DNA of 64,000 nucleotides, from contig OX246747.1 of NCBI GenBank assembly GCA_945910005.1, positions 16,562,746 through 16,626,745 on the forward strand, read 5' to 3'. Source of the stretch: Isoperla grammatica. Taxonomy: Eukaryota > Arthropoda > Insecta > Plecoptera > Perlodidae. Every line of letters starts with the position of its first letter. Position 1 is the stretch's first letter. The notes beneath the pieces are model-generated. The model was not told where the DNA came from and ran no database searches. It saw nothing but the letters and a program-made list of their open reading frames with translations. Shown here one piece after another: positions 21,245-31,749 of the stretch. The translations under genes were made by a program, and so were the position numbers.

Positions 21245-22343
21245 GACCGTTGGTATTTAGGGAAAGTGCTAAAACATTAGGAAGCAGACGACGACTATTA
21301 GGCCTACGTTCATTCCATCAGCCCTCCCGGACCTATGACATCATTCCAATTAACAAGAAATGACAAGACATTGGTGCCTTATACAAATATGTTATGAATA
21401 CTGTCCGCCCTGGAACTTTCAACTGCGACCAGTCGAACGCCTAACATCAGCGAGCGTTTGAAAGAAGAAATAGACACGTTAATGAAATTGAAGTTCAAAA
21501 GAAATGTTGAAGAACCATCAATTATAACCAGGTAACAATATTATTGTTTTCTGCTGTATTTCAGACAATCATGAGCTATTGTAAGTACACTTCTTACGAT
21601 AAGAATACATGTGCGTAACGTTGTTTTGACCGATTCTCTAAATGCTGTATTTTCTAAACCATGTTGAATAACAACCTAAACTTTTTAGTCACTGACAGAC
21701 CTACATAAGGGCAAAATATTCCCTTATTTTCAATTTTTTATCTTCTCCCCCATTGAGGATACATGACCTTGAACATGTCAAAATTTGAGTTTTTCCCATT
21801 TTGGGGATTTTTTTTCACCCATTTAGGGATAGAAAAACACGGGTTATTATTTTTTTCCTGGTAAATATGTTCCCAATGTGCAAGGAGAAAAAAACAGTTA
21901 TTATTTATCTTCAACCCTTATCAAGTAATATAGCTTCAAACTTGATGAAAAAATGATTTCCGAAATCGGTGTGTGACCTTGGATAGAACCAATATGGCTG
22001 ACATATACTTTATTTTAGGAACACATTTGGAATATTCTGACTCTTTTAAACAAAATATGTCCTATGCTCTGTTCTGATTGGGGGAATAGTTTACGAGTTA
22101 CACGATGTAACGAAGAAGTCCAAAATGGTGATTTTTGCCTCGACCGCCTGGCTTCTAAAGCCTGTAACTTTTTAGTAAATCATAAAAAAAATCTAAAAAT
22201 TTGGGACTAGAGTCCAAACACATATAGGAACAAATGGTAAAAGTTAAAAAAATATCTGAGATGGGTCAGCAACCAATTAATTCAAAATTGGACCATTTTC
22301 AATGAAATGACCCACAATTTAGTTAACGACCCCTGCTATAAAG

Positions 22344-22548
22344 TGTTATTTTGGATTTTATTTTTGCTATGAAATGAAAAAATTACTGCTATTTTCCCAG
22401 AACTCTAATTATGCGTAATAGGCCTGACAATCCCATCATCGAGCGCTGCGTGCGAGAGAACTTTTTCATGTTTACGCCGACTCAAAACTTATTTACGTAA
22501 CAGAATGAGCAATGACAGACTGAGTAGCTTAGCTACTCATTTCATTTT
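22344..22548 (+). pseudogene. hAT C-terminal relic (right part)
   Basis: After the insertion the host repeat resumes and reads PSSSAACERTFSCLRRLKTYLRNRMSNDRLSSLATH (from 22434, given here only as its visible motifs CERTFSCLRRLK and YLRNRMS), the dimerisation block of TTF-type hAT transposases. It matches 29990-30112, where the same block has an extra stop. The unit ends at GCTACTCATT in both copies. Confidence 0.7.
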
Positions 22549-23095
22549 ATTTCTTAGCTGTATAACCACAATACGAGATTGTATGTACATTGTCAAGATG
22601 AGTTAAATATTACATCATAAGGTCGTATAGGCCTTGAAGTCATTGTATGGGTCATAGCTTGGTTCCTTGACCAGTGAACTCGGCTACATCATAATACTGC
22701 TCCGTTTTCAGAAACATGGTTATTTTGCGTTTGAATGTTCGTATATCTGGGGAGTCTTTGATCTCGTCTGGAAGCTTGTTTTAGAGTCTACGACCTGACT
22801 GTAGAATCCCATGATAAGCCAAGCTCAGCTTGCAGTATTTGTGCTGTAATTCGGAGGATCCTCGACTGTTGTAGTGGTGGCTAGCCGCTTGGAACAGGTG
22901 AAGGTTTTCCCTGGTGAACATGCACACTTGTCGGATGTATAAGCACGGCAACGGCAGTATATTTAGGTCCTTGAAGTGGGGTCTGCAAGATGTTCTTCTA
23001 CACACGCCCACCATGTACCGGATTACTCTCTTCTGAGCAACAAATACCCGCTTGGCCGAGGACGAGCTACCCCAAAACACTATAGGCCCTACCAT
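22549..23095 (-). pseudogene. LINE reverse transcriptase C-terminus and 3' end
   Basis: On the minus strand, IVFWGSSSSAKRVFVAQKRVIR, then CRRTSCRPHFKDLNILPLPCLYI and HHYNSRG are the conserved C-terminal region after the RT of Jockey/CR1-type LINEs. One in-frame stop follows GRRL, and coding sense continues (NKLPDEIKDSPDIRTFKRKI). The 3' end has AATAAA near 22551, ending at the hAT relic. The 5' part is cut at 23100 by a SINE-like repeat. Dead 5'-truncated copy. Confidence 0.75.
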
Positions 23096-23104
23096 ATTGT
23101 AGAA

Positions 23105-23395
23105 TGATTGATTTATTAATGGGGCTTAACGTCTCATATTTATGCAACGATGGCTAATCGAGACGATGGGCGGATGATAATGAAGATGAGAATGATGATG
23201 ATGAAGAATAAAGCCACATCCGAGTCAGATCCATTGTACGTCGCGTGGGTCGTCATATGGGAGTCCAGCAAGGGAGGGCAGGGCCAAGTGGGAGGAGAAA
23301 TATTCAATGGGACAGTGGGGGGGAAGGGACAGGGTCTCCTTTTGTCGCCTCTTACGACTAGCAGAGTCACTCTGGGCCTATTCTTCCCCGGGCCC
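23105..23395. repeat. SINE-like dispersed repeat, copy 2
   Basis: Starts ATGGGGCTTAACGTCTCAT as at 4191, with the same GATGAGAATGATGATG purine stretch. It diverges at its end, where CTTTTGTCGCCTCTTACGAC replaces the tail seen in copies 1 and 3. Confidence 0.65.
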
Positions 23396-23431
23396 AGACG
23401 GGTCTATTTAAACTGGTGTTTTCTTTTGCAG

Positions 23432-24933
23432 AGACTCAAGAGATGGTCCTGGAAATGATCCGCTTGAGGGGGGAATTTTCGGACGATTTTTCGGGCAAGC
23501 AAGGTACTGGGCAACAGGGATGGATGTAAGCCAATACTACTCTACTACTTACATTTATTCTTCATTTGTCGCCATCTCAATTATCAGATATCATGAGCTA
23601 AAAACAACAATACCATGTAAAAGACCAAGGCCTAGGGCTATTCCTAATTGCGAGCTTGGAATTTGTGTTGCTGTCAAATAACCATAGTAACACAGAGCTA
23701 CCTGAGTAGGCTTAAAGGCCCAACCACAATTGCTGGCATCGCAATTGTATAAATATGAAATACCGTAACTATCAAGATTGCGACATTAAGACGTTACGAT
23801 TTTGTTGTCAACGACATTCCATAACCCTTGATACCTAATTATTTTCATCTACTTTGTTTCAGGAAGGTGGCAAAGAAATTGGGTTATCCTAGTGAGTGGA
23901 AGGTCATTCAAAAGAAATGGTTCAACATGATTGTGAAATATAAGGTAAGCCAAGCATCACATGGATAATTCTACTCCCATTAATCCCATAACTACCATAT
24001 ACCATGGTCCAAACGGAATTGTTAAGGGAAGTTCATCAGTTTAAATTACCTAACTCTCCAGGTCTAGGCCTATATGCCACAAAAATAGCTTGTCGGCTAC
24101 AGCATTAAGGCTATTATTAGGTTGGTTATTATTAATAACACTATTCAAACATTGTTAGTATTGTTAAGAATTGATAACTTTATATCACCAGCGTACTATA
24201 CATGTTTGGGCTGTTTCCTATAGGAACACGTTTGATGTGTTTTGCATGTCCAATTGTGGTATACTTTAACCTCAAAAACAATGGCTGAAAGGTCATCATT
24301 GCATAAGAGGAAAAAAAAAATAATTAAAAAAAATTAGTTTTGACACGATGTATTCATTTCAGGAAATCAAAACGCCACGTTCCGGTGTTAGCACTGAAGA
24401 TGGTAATATCGGCCCAATAAGCTGGCAATATTTTGAGCCAATGGATGCCATTCTTGGGGATCGCCACATCATCAATCCTCCATACCTAATAGATTCTAGC
24501 CGTTCATCACTATCTAACAATACCTCACCCTCTCCACCGGCCACTAGCTCTTCTTCATTCTCACCCTCTCCCCCACTTGATTTTTCAAACTACGTTTTCC
24601 TCAGTTCCCCTACAAACTTGCCACCGATCGCCACTCCCACAACCCCCAAATTTTCGTTATATAAGAGCAACTATTTGGGCAGTAAGTCAACTCCGGAATC
24701 GGCTTCTGGTGCTTCCGAAAAAAAAAAGAAAAAAAACGACCGAAGATGGTGCCCCTGCAGAGCCCAAAAAGGCAAAAGAAGACCCGTACTTGAAATTTCT
24801 TCTTGAAGAAAGAGAGCTGGCAGCAGCAGAGAGGGAAGAGGAGAAGAAAAGGCGTCAAGCTGAATTGGAATCGAGAGAAAAATTCCAAACCAGCATGTTA
24901 GCAATGTTGGGTAAATTTTTTGAGAAACCCTAG
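23432..24933 (+). pseudogene. Myb/SANT-like DNA-binding protein, three exons, frameshifted
   Basis: Exons 23432-23525, 23863-23944 and 24363-24933 join in phase at GT-AG sites. They read TQEMVLEMIRLRGEFSDDF, GWMKVAKKLGYPSEW, KKWFNMIVKYK and EIKTPRSGVSTEDG with WQYFEPMDAILGD: a Myb/SANT-like (MADF-related) domain of the kind found in Harbinger accessory proteins and MSANTD genes. A Ser/Pro linker follows. Near 24716-24737, inside an A-rich tract, the frame must shift by one base to reach the plausible C-terminus (EPKKAKEDPYLKFLLEERE coiled-coil, ending GKFFEKP). AATAAA is at 24940. No convincing start codon: the first exon is probably upstream or lost. Confidence 0.65.
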
Positions 24934-24945
24934 TCTCACAATAAA

Positions 24946-25280
24946 AACTCATCTGAACACAAAGTATATTTTCTCTTTTATTTCAATTTCCATAGTAGAC
25001 AACCATAGTATGACTTCATTCTTGAGTGACTACTCATATAAGTGGTGATTTTTCTTGTAGGGGAATGTGGTAAATAGGCCTTCGACAATTGACTTCCCAA
25101 GTAGGTACCTTAATCACCTAGTACTTTTTAAAATCACAAAATGTTTAAAATAAAATATTTGCGACTTGCTTTGATGCTTTCACAAGAAAACTATGTATCA
25201 CTTTCCCCTAGGTTAATTAAAAGGAAATTGGAATGCATGTTTGCCACTCTAGGCCTAATCGGAACTTGTTCTTTGTTTAG
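24946..25280. other. AT-rich spacer, no gene seen
   Basis: Nothing recognisable. The right edge is a plausible acceptor (TTTGTTTAG) for the hAT exon that starts at 25281. Confidence 0.4.
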
Positions 25281-26957
25281 GTGCTGGGGATTTGCCTAAT
25301 GCGGACACTATGCGGTCGTCCTATGTCCCTAAAGTCCGCGAGCAAGAAGAAGCTTCCCTAAAAAATGCTGTGCGGGGCAAGTTTGTGGGCGTCATGTGTG
25401 ACGAAACCACGGACCGAAAAGGCCAGTGCGTGTTCATGGTTTTGTTAAAAGAGCTTGAGTGCAAGGATCAGTATGTATGTTGGTGGCGTCAAAATCCTGC
25501 AGACTGCTGACCACAAGGAGTGTTCGCGGGCAATCTTGGAGGTATTAAACAAATATGAAATACCATATGACAGTTGTTTGTTTAGTTATTCTTTATGGGC
25601 ATGAATAAAGACATTAGAGAGAAAGTGGCTACATGTGAAGCATGCAATGAAGATGCCACAGCCCAACAAAAAGAGCCAATGATTACGCACGAAACACCAA
25701 GTAGAAGTAAGACGCGCGTTTTGTTAGTAGAGTAGTTTTTCCGCTCCTATTTCAAAAGTCAAAACATATGTACCTTATGAGGGGAGCTTTTATGTTGCTG
25801 GCTCTCCGTCTATTATAATTTAGACCTTGTAACAACAGTGTTATTTTTATGGCATCTGACTCGGCGAGCTACATGGGGAAATGTTTCAGGAGTTTAAAAG
25901 ATGGTTTTCTTAGTGATCAACTAATTTATATTGAATGTTGGGCACATAAACTAAATTTAGTCGGAAACATCTGGCAAATAGAACTCTCTGAATTAAACGA
26001 GTGCGTGACTCACATCAAAAATGTTTTTAACAACGCACGTAAGCGGAAAAACCACTACATCTTCCACTTGAAAAATAATTATCACCACATGGCACCTAAG
26101 CAATTTCCACTACCCGTCATGACACGATGGAACTCGTGGCACAATTCCGTAGAGAATGTGTGCGAGTACCTTTCCCCGATGGTGGAGTTCTTCAAGGATG
26201 AGAATGGTGGAGCTTCAATTCAATATTTCAAGCAATTGAAAATAGATGAAAAAACTGACAGGCAGCATTTGTCGTCGAACATTGCAAGTCTACAATTGAC
26301 TTGATAGTAGTCTTAGAAGGCTCGTCTTACCCATATGCCCACAAGCTGCATGGCAAGTTGACAGATCTACAAAGAAGTCTTGCCATCGTTAGTGAAGGGA
26401 ACTTCAACTTTCAAACAACTGGCATGCTTCAAGAGGTACAACCCAAACACAGACCAGCCCTTTCTCAAAAACTAAAGAACGTTGCTGTAAAATCATCCAC
26501 AAAACTTTCATCTCTTCTAACTCTCAATCCCGCTAAAGGTTTCTTGACCTCAATTGCCCAACTATTTGATCCCAGAAACATGGTTACCGTCATGAATGTA
26601 GCAGTGAAACTCAATGTTAAAAACATACCATTCCTTGCCGGTCTAGCTACCAATGTTCTTCTGGAGGGTTACTGTGCGTTTAAATCCAAAGTGTGCAGTG
26701 AAGTGTCTGAAGGAAAGGAGGTGGATGTACTAACCACATTGCTAGTCCTGAAGGCAGACCGCGGAGAGTTTGTTGAGAGCGCAGTTAAGGCAATGTGGGT
26801 GCCAGTCTCAAATGTAGACAGTGAGAGGGGGTTCTCTGCCTACAGTAACATTCTTACAGACAAGAGAACCACTTTAAGACTGAAGAATGTGGATGGAGTT
26901 AATGGTAGCATTGACCTTTGGAGACAAGTTGATTTAAATTCTAAAATCTTGATTTAA
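25281..26957 (+). pseudogene. hAT transposase pseudogene with Gypsy fragment inside
   Basis: Segments in order: RSSYVPKVREQEEASLKN and GVMCDETTDRKGQCVF (first catalytic Asp) at 25281-25470; VKILQTADHKECSRAILEVL in another frame; a foreign piece at about 25590-25736; MASDSASYMGKCF (second Asp region), ECWAHKLNLV and MTRWNSWHNSVE at 25849-26300; a one-base shift near 26295; then WVPVSNVDSERGFSAYSNI (catalytic Glu, dimerisation). So most of a hAT transposase is present but broken by at least two frame changes and an insertion. It differs from the hAT at 41393 and from that at 17950. AATAAA follows at about 26963. Confidence 0.8.
25592..25736 (+). pseudogene. Gypsy integrase zinc-domain fragment
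   Basis: GMNKDIREKVATCEACNE followed by QQKEPMITHETPSR is the CxxC part of a Gypsy integrase N-terminal domain and the segment after it. It interrupts the hAT pseudogene. Only about 45 codons survive. Confidence 0.7.
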
Positions 26958-26959
26958 AA

Positions 26960-27439
26960 TCTAAAATAAATCAAAACTTTTAAAAAATCCTTACGTTACT
27001 GTTAAGTTTTAAACTGACTGAAGGCTTCTATGTATGCAAAGACTGCTATATAGGTATATTTATTGTTTTACTTGAAAAACATGTGGCAATGTGTTCCATT
27101 CTTCTATTGTACACTATCTGTAGAATAAATTTTACTTGTTCCACTGAATAAACATTGCATTATCTAGATCTAAACCCATAGTGTCCTTCAGTTCCTGTGA
27201 ATCCAAAATGCAAATTTATGCAACGTGGTTTGCATAGGTGTGCATATTCTTTTGACGTGCATTATTTGCAAAATAATGCCGTTTTTCAACACCGTTTTAT
27301 GTACCGCTTTTGGAAAATTAATCCCGCTTTATACACCGCTATTGAAACTTAACTATATACCGTTATCCAGTAATTTTATTCACCATTAATCAGTGCCCCT
27401 ACAGTCATTAGTGGCCTCGAAGTACACACATTTGACTAG
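26960..27439. other. AT-rich spacer, no gene seen
   Basis: A run near 27280-27360 repeats phrases such as ACACCGTTTTATGTACCG, but I cannot assign it. Confidence 0.4.
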
Positions 27440-27634
27440 AGTGCATCTAGAGGTCAATCAGGTTTGATTGCACTTCTTCCGGAAAATAAAGCTAACCCAG
27501 ACGAGCAAAAGCCCATAAACCTAAAACAAATGGAAGATATTCGAAAGCTGATGCAGTACATTCCAGAAGAAGACATGGAGTTTTACAATGAGATACTGGC
27601 CTGGAAAACTACTGCCAGCGTTGAAGATGATTGA
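27440..27634 (+). pseudogene. Possible C-terminal exon of a transposase-like protein
   Basis: An open frame reads LIALLPENKANPDEQKPI, then MEDIRKLMQYIPEEDMEFY, ending SVEDD and TGA at 27632. The pattern KPI, D, L, IP, FY resembles the C-terminal tail seen in several DDE-type invertebrate transposase families, but it is short. No other exon of the gene is recognised nearby. Confidence 0.35.
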
Positions 27635-27858
27635 AGTAGTTGGAAGTAGAACCATGAAAAACATTCTTAAACAATGATTCGATCATTCTTTATTTCCTTT
27701 AATTTTACTTATTCCTGGCATGAATCTTAATTGTATCTATTATTTACTCAAGCCTTACTAATGTTAATGTAACATTTATATTATAAAAAAACAATACATT
27801 CATTAATTTTCCATTATTAATTTCAACTTGTACAATAAAGTAGGTATACAAAATTTCA

Positions 27859-28108
27859 TTTGTTCAAGAAAGGGCATTAGTCCACAAGGTTTATGACCTC
27901 ACATAAAGGTCTTTAAATTTTATTTAAAGGTCTTTGTCTTTGTCTTTTTAGGTCTTTGTATTTTACTTTTCATAATTATATGACAATTACTATGACTTAA
28001 TTTTGTGTAAGCTTAAATTAATTTTTATATGATTTTTTTAAGATTGAGACAGTTTTCTGTGATTTACTCAAAACTCTTTTCTGTGAACTAATGCTCTTTC
28101 TTGAACAA
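27859..28108. mobile_element. Small inverted-repeat element (candidate MITE)
   Basis: Left TTGTTCAAGAAAGGGCATTA at 27859 and right (complement) TTGTTCAAGAAAGAGCATTA ending 28108 form an inverted pair about 26 bp long. The interior has repeats of AGGTCTTTGT. No clear TSD. Confidence 0.6.
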
Positions 28109-28295
28109 CTGATTCAGTTGGAGTCAGTTGTAAGAGAAGCTATGGCGGCTTAAATTAGCCCATTTCCTTCCATGAAATGAAGACATTATAATTATTATTA
28201 TTAATTCCAATGAAAGCCTTCACAACATGATCTGGCAACTAAGGTGTAATAAAGATACATAAATTGTCTCTGAAACAAGAATCAACCTGCCCAAC

Positions 28296-28594
28296 AACTG
28301 CCACCTTATCGTGGTGGGCAGGTTTGCGTGCTTTGTTGATCCCGAGAGCTATGCCGGCGGAAGCGTATGCTTCTGGTAGGGCCACCCTAGCCGGACTGGT
28401 TAAGGGGGAGAAGTCAGACGAAGTGCAGTCCACACCTCAATCCCCTTTCCTCCCCTTTCCCCTTTCCTCACGCGCCCTCCTACTTGCCCCTTTCGTCCAA
28501 AGAGCCCCCAATTTCATCTTCATATTTCACCCATTCATCGTCTCGATTAACCAAGTTGCAAAAATATGAGACGTTCAGCCCAAATACCAATCAA
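28296..28594. repeat. SINE-like dispersed repeat, copy 3 (inverted)
   Basis: Begins CCACCTTATCGTGGTGGGCA and ends near ATATGAGACGTT, the reverse complement of the unit at 4171-4536. The CTTCTGGTAGGGCCACCC segment is well conserved. Confidence 0.65.
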
Positions 28595-28611
28595 TCAACA
28601 AGAATCGACAT

Positions 28612-29045
28612 ATGGTAGCAGCGGATGCAATTTCCACTTCTTATATGGGTTTCAACAAAACAGTGAATGAAAACATGACTGGTGTGGGACTTTCCCCTGG
28701 CGCTGTTACAGCATCGCTTACAATGCGAAAAGACAGATGGTGCGTTAGGCCTACTGGAGAAGTGAAGTGGGCGAGTGGAGGGAGAGAGTGAAAATAAAAT
28801 AACTTGACAGCTCGTAGAAGAGACGGGTCCGAGTACACAGCCCAGAGCTAGGGCTGACCATTCGGCTACCGAAGTAGCTTACTATAGATAGGCTGGTACC
28901 CTAGACCCGCCCCATTTTGGTCAAAAATTACTTCTGAAAGACAAAAAAGAAAACTAAGAAAGTGACAAATGCATAATAAGCGGTGATTTTTCAGAAAACT
29001 TCACGTTCGTTGTAAAGGATGAAATACAAACGTATCACTGGGCTG
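28612..29045 (+). repeat. Repeated module, copy 2 (with 11958-12415)
   Basis: Direct repeat of 11958-12415, including the SPGAVTASLTMRKD open frame and the following non-coding block with GGCTGGTACCCTAGACCCGC. It runs into transposase-like copy B. Confidence 0.75.
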
Positions 29046-29616
29046 CTCAAGCGACCCTCCATCCATTTGTATTATAATTTATACTCGAAAGATGATAACG
29101 GTGAACCAAAGTCAAAAAGTATGTGCATAAGGTGATTATCACTAACACTCCACAACAGCAGTGTACACTTTTCAACGAGTCATCTTAAATGAATTGTAAT
29201 CCTTTGCCCCACACATTACGAAAGTCTTAGACGAAAGTCACAGACTATGGACTAGTTGCCGAGTGGCACTTTTTTGCCACCAGTCATGGCAAAGGACCTT
29301 GCGATGGGATTGGTGGGACCGTCAAGAGATTACTAGTAACAAAAGCATCTTTGCAGGATCAACTCATTCTTACACCACTTGCAATGTATGATTCCTGCAC
29401 CACTAAAATCAAAGAGATGTTTTCTTTCTTATTGTGACATTCATAATGGTTGAAAAAGAAGAGAATTTTTTAATGTCTAGCTATGACAATGTTTCAACTA
29501 TTCCGAACACCAGGGAAATTCACTACTTCAAACCAATAGACAAGAACTCCATCAAACTTTATAGACCATCCGCATCTGTTAACTTCCAGAGCGTTCTTCT
29601 AGCCAGAACAAAATGA
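28979..29616 (+). pseudogene. Transposase-like relic, DFSENF/SDG/HGKG family, copy B
   Basis: Decayed but the best survey of the family: SGDFSENFTFVVKDEIQTYHW and ATLHPFVL, a stop, then in other frames TTAVYTFQRVIL, and EWHFFATSHGKGPCDGIGG with TVKRLLVTKASLQ at 29260-29360, then IPNTREIHYFKPIDKNSI at 29490-29560. The SDG block is lost in a deletion. The order DFSENF, HGKG, IPxTRxxH matches copies A1, A2 and C and defines the family layout. It abuts hAT sequence at 29613. Confidence 0.65.
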
Positions 29617-30112
29617 GAGGGAAAAAAAGTTTGCTGATGCTTCCCTACAAACAATTTGGGCTCCTGTGAATAGTGTGGAGGATGCAGAGCGCTTTTCAGT
29701 TAATATAACCTCGTCCTCACAGACCGTCGTACTCGCATGAAACAAGAGCACCATTGAAACGTGTGCTATGCTCTCATTCAACCCTGCCATTAAGCCATTA
29801 ATTAAAATCATTGTACTCTACATAATTATTATATAAAATTAACAAATGTATGCACTCGGCTATACTCCATAGTCCATTTCAATTGAAATGATTTTTGTAG
29901 TGATTTTCCTGTTTTTGGTGTATTTTGGATTTTTTTGCTACGAAATGAAAAAATTACTGCTATTTTCCCAGAACTCTAATTATGCGAAATAAGCCTGACC
30001 ATCCCATCATCGAGCGCTGCGTGCGAGAGAACTTTTTCATGTTTATGCTGACTCAAAACTTATTTACGTAACAGAATGTGCAATGACAGACTGAGGAGCT
30101 TAGCTACTCATT
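29613..30112 (+). pseudogene. Composite hAT C-terminal relic, uninterrupted copy
   Basis: Same composite as 18200-18523 plus 22344-22548: SLQTIWAPVNSVEDAERFS at its start and the CERTFSC / YLRNRM block at its end, here with a stop. It lacks the 3.8-kb insertion, so it approximates the empty site of that element. Confidence 0.7.
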
Positions 30113-30247
30113 ATTTATTATTCATGGTATTCCTACTAATACTCATTACTCATGGTATTCCTACTATTACTCATTACTCATGGTATTCCTACTATTACTC
30201 ATTATTCATGGTATTCCTTCTATTACTCATCATTCATGGTATTCCTG
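30106..30247 (+). repeat. 28-bp minisatellite grown from LINE ORF1 codons
   Basis: About five units of TCATGGTATTCCTACTATTA plus CTCATTAC. The last unit runs straight into the ORF1 reading HGIPGTDKEDTTKLA, so the repeat unit includes the HGIP codons of ORF1. Confidence 0.85.
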
Positions 30248-30660
30248 GAACGGATAAAGAGGATACAACCAAACTCGCAAGTGAAACAATAAACAATCAC
30301 TTACGGCTAAACTTTACACTGTCTCCCCTGGATATTGATTGATCCCATCGAGTAGGATCTAGGGAGCCCAGCACAAACCACGGAGTCCGCCCCCTTAGAC
30401 CAATAATTGTAAAATTCATCAGCTACTCCACCAGGAACGACATTTGGAGACAAAAAAGAACCCTCAAAGGAACTAGCATTGCAGTTACCGAATCCCTAAC
30501 GAGTCAGAGAACAAGTCTTGTACAGAAATGTGTTGCTCTTGCAGGCAAAAAGCACGTTTGAACACAAGATGGTAAGATCTTTGTGTTATGTCCGAATAAT
30601 AAAAAGTACAACCTCACGAATCAGGACGACTACCCTGGCCTGGTGACCGGATTCAGGTGA
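30230..30660 (+). pseudogene. LINE ORF1 relic
   Basis: Reads HGIPGTDKEDTTKLASETI, LNFTLSPLDIDRSHRVG, RPLRPIIVKFISYSTRNDIW and RTLKGTSIAVTESL, then a stop before TQDGKIFVLCP. This is the RRM and C-terminal domain of an ORF1 protein like that at 14774. One in-frame stop replaces the Trp of VWTQDG. It precedes the endonuclease ORF at 31110 and is probably the same element. Confidence 0.75.
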
Positions 30661-31109
30661 GGAGCCTACAATTGGTATGTCCCTCAAAGAACGCCTAGGC
30701 TTACAACCAGTAATAAACCGTACACTTATCCTGTGCGGCCGCACTTCACACTCTTCTACGCTATACATTGGAACTTATGCAGTATAACATCATTGTTCTC
30801 ATCATGTCTCTCTTCTTAATTCATGAGCTGTTTCTATTGCCATTTAACTATCAACCATTTTAATCTTATTTGCAATTATTCCATTATATCATAAGACTGT
30901 ACACTCACAAATAGACCATCCTACTCTTTGCTTTGTAACTCTCTATATGATTAATGTAATTTTATTTTAAACTTTATTCTTTATTATTACCATGTATATA
31001 CTATATATTGTCAGTATATATAGTACTATATTATACATTAAGTTTCTTGTTTCTTTTTTACAGATCTTGAATTGCATGATTGTAGTCTATTCTTTCTATC
31101 GTTAACAAG
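30661..31109. other. LINE inter-ORF spacer, no gene seen
   Basis: AT-rich, no repeat tips. Between ORF1 and ORF2 of the same LINE. Confidence 0.5.
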
Positions 31110-31749
31110 ATGATTACCGATGATTTATACGATCTGGATGAAGTCAACTCATCTCTCATGCTCGGGAGCATTGATGAACTACATGATACGTTTAAGCATG
31201 TATCAGGATTAAAGATAATACATTTTAATATAGGTAGTATTAGAAAACACTTTGATGAACTCATAATTACATTACAAACTTGTAAAGTTACATTTGATAT
31301 AATAATCCTCACAGAAACACAGCTTATAAGAACGAATGAAACCAATTTTAAAATTAAAAACTACACAACCTATAACTATAGTAACAAGGTAACACAATTT
31401 GACGGCATTTCAATGTTTATTAGAAATGGAATCTACAACCAATTGCGTATTTCAATGGTAGAAGAAATATCTCAAGCTAACTATATTAACATTCAAATTG
31501 TAATTGGCAAAAAAATCATTTTCTATTCTTGCCATGTACAGATCACCATGAAGCAATATACAGACCTTCATAAACAAATTACAATACACAATATCCAAAG
31601 AAAAAAACATGCACGTTATACTGATAGAAGACATAAATATTAATATTAATACTAATCAAGAGAGGGAGAGTGAATCACAACATACACAACAATATTTAAA
31701 TACTATGCTTGCTAACGGATTTTTACCGCTCATAGAAAATGCTACTAGA
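31110..31749 (+). pseudogene. LINE ORF2, endonuclease N-part
   Basis: ATG at 31110; KIIHFNIGSIRKHFDELI and IILTETQL are the APE-type endonuclease start and catalytic-Glu region. A frameshift near 31600 leads to NTMLANGFLPLIENATR, then the element at 31750 interrupts. After it (32498) the frame resumes with VNNQTNTCIEHIFLKSN, the next endonuclease segment. Confidence 0.8.

Larger units (their letters stand above)
19179..22314. mobile_element. Giant foldback transposon with about 1.3-kb inverted arms
   Basis: Left arm 19179-20446 and right arm 20852-22314 are reverse complements at high identity by eye. Outer tips are TGGGTCATTTCATTGAA on both ends. The arms include TGACCCATCTCAG, GGACTAGAGTCCAAAC and hundreds of further matched bases. 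The 405-bp centre plus the inner right arm encode a transposase-like fragment, and the left arm holds the antisense of its C-terminus. The right arm is longer because of an AT-rich insertion at about 21033-21244. I found no convincing TSD next to the tips. Confidence 0.88.
18532..22335. mobile_element. hAT-bounded 3.8-kb insertion (TSD CTATAAAG)
   Basis: Perfect 8-bp TSD CTATAAAG at 18524-18531 and 22336-22343. Tips are CAGGGGTCGGCAAC on the left and CGACCCCTG on the right, the classic hAT CAGGGGTCG terminus. The left 650 bp have the usual hAT-MITE GGCCCACGGGCC hairpin. The interior from 19179 to 22314 is a foldback of a different transposon, so a hAT MITE was hit by the foldback, or captured it. 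No hAT transposase is inside. Confidence 0.85.

Noticed and set aside
19160..22330. TSD for the foldback itself
   Set aside because: Bases next to TGGGTCATT and AATGACCCA (ACACA and CAATT) share at most two or three bases; no duplication can be claimed.
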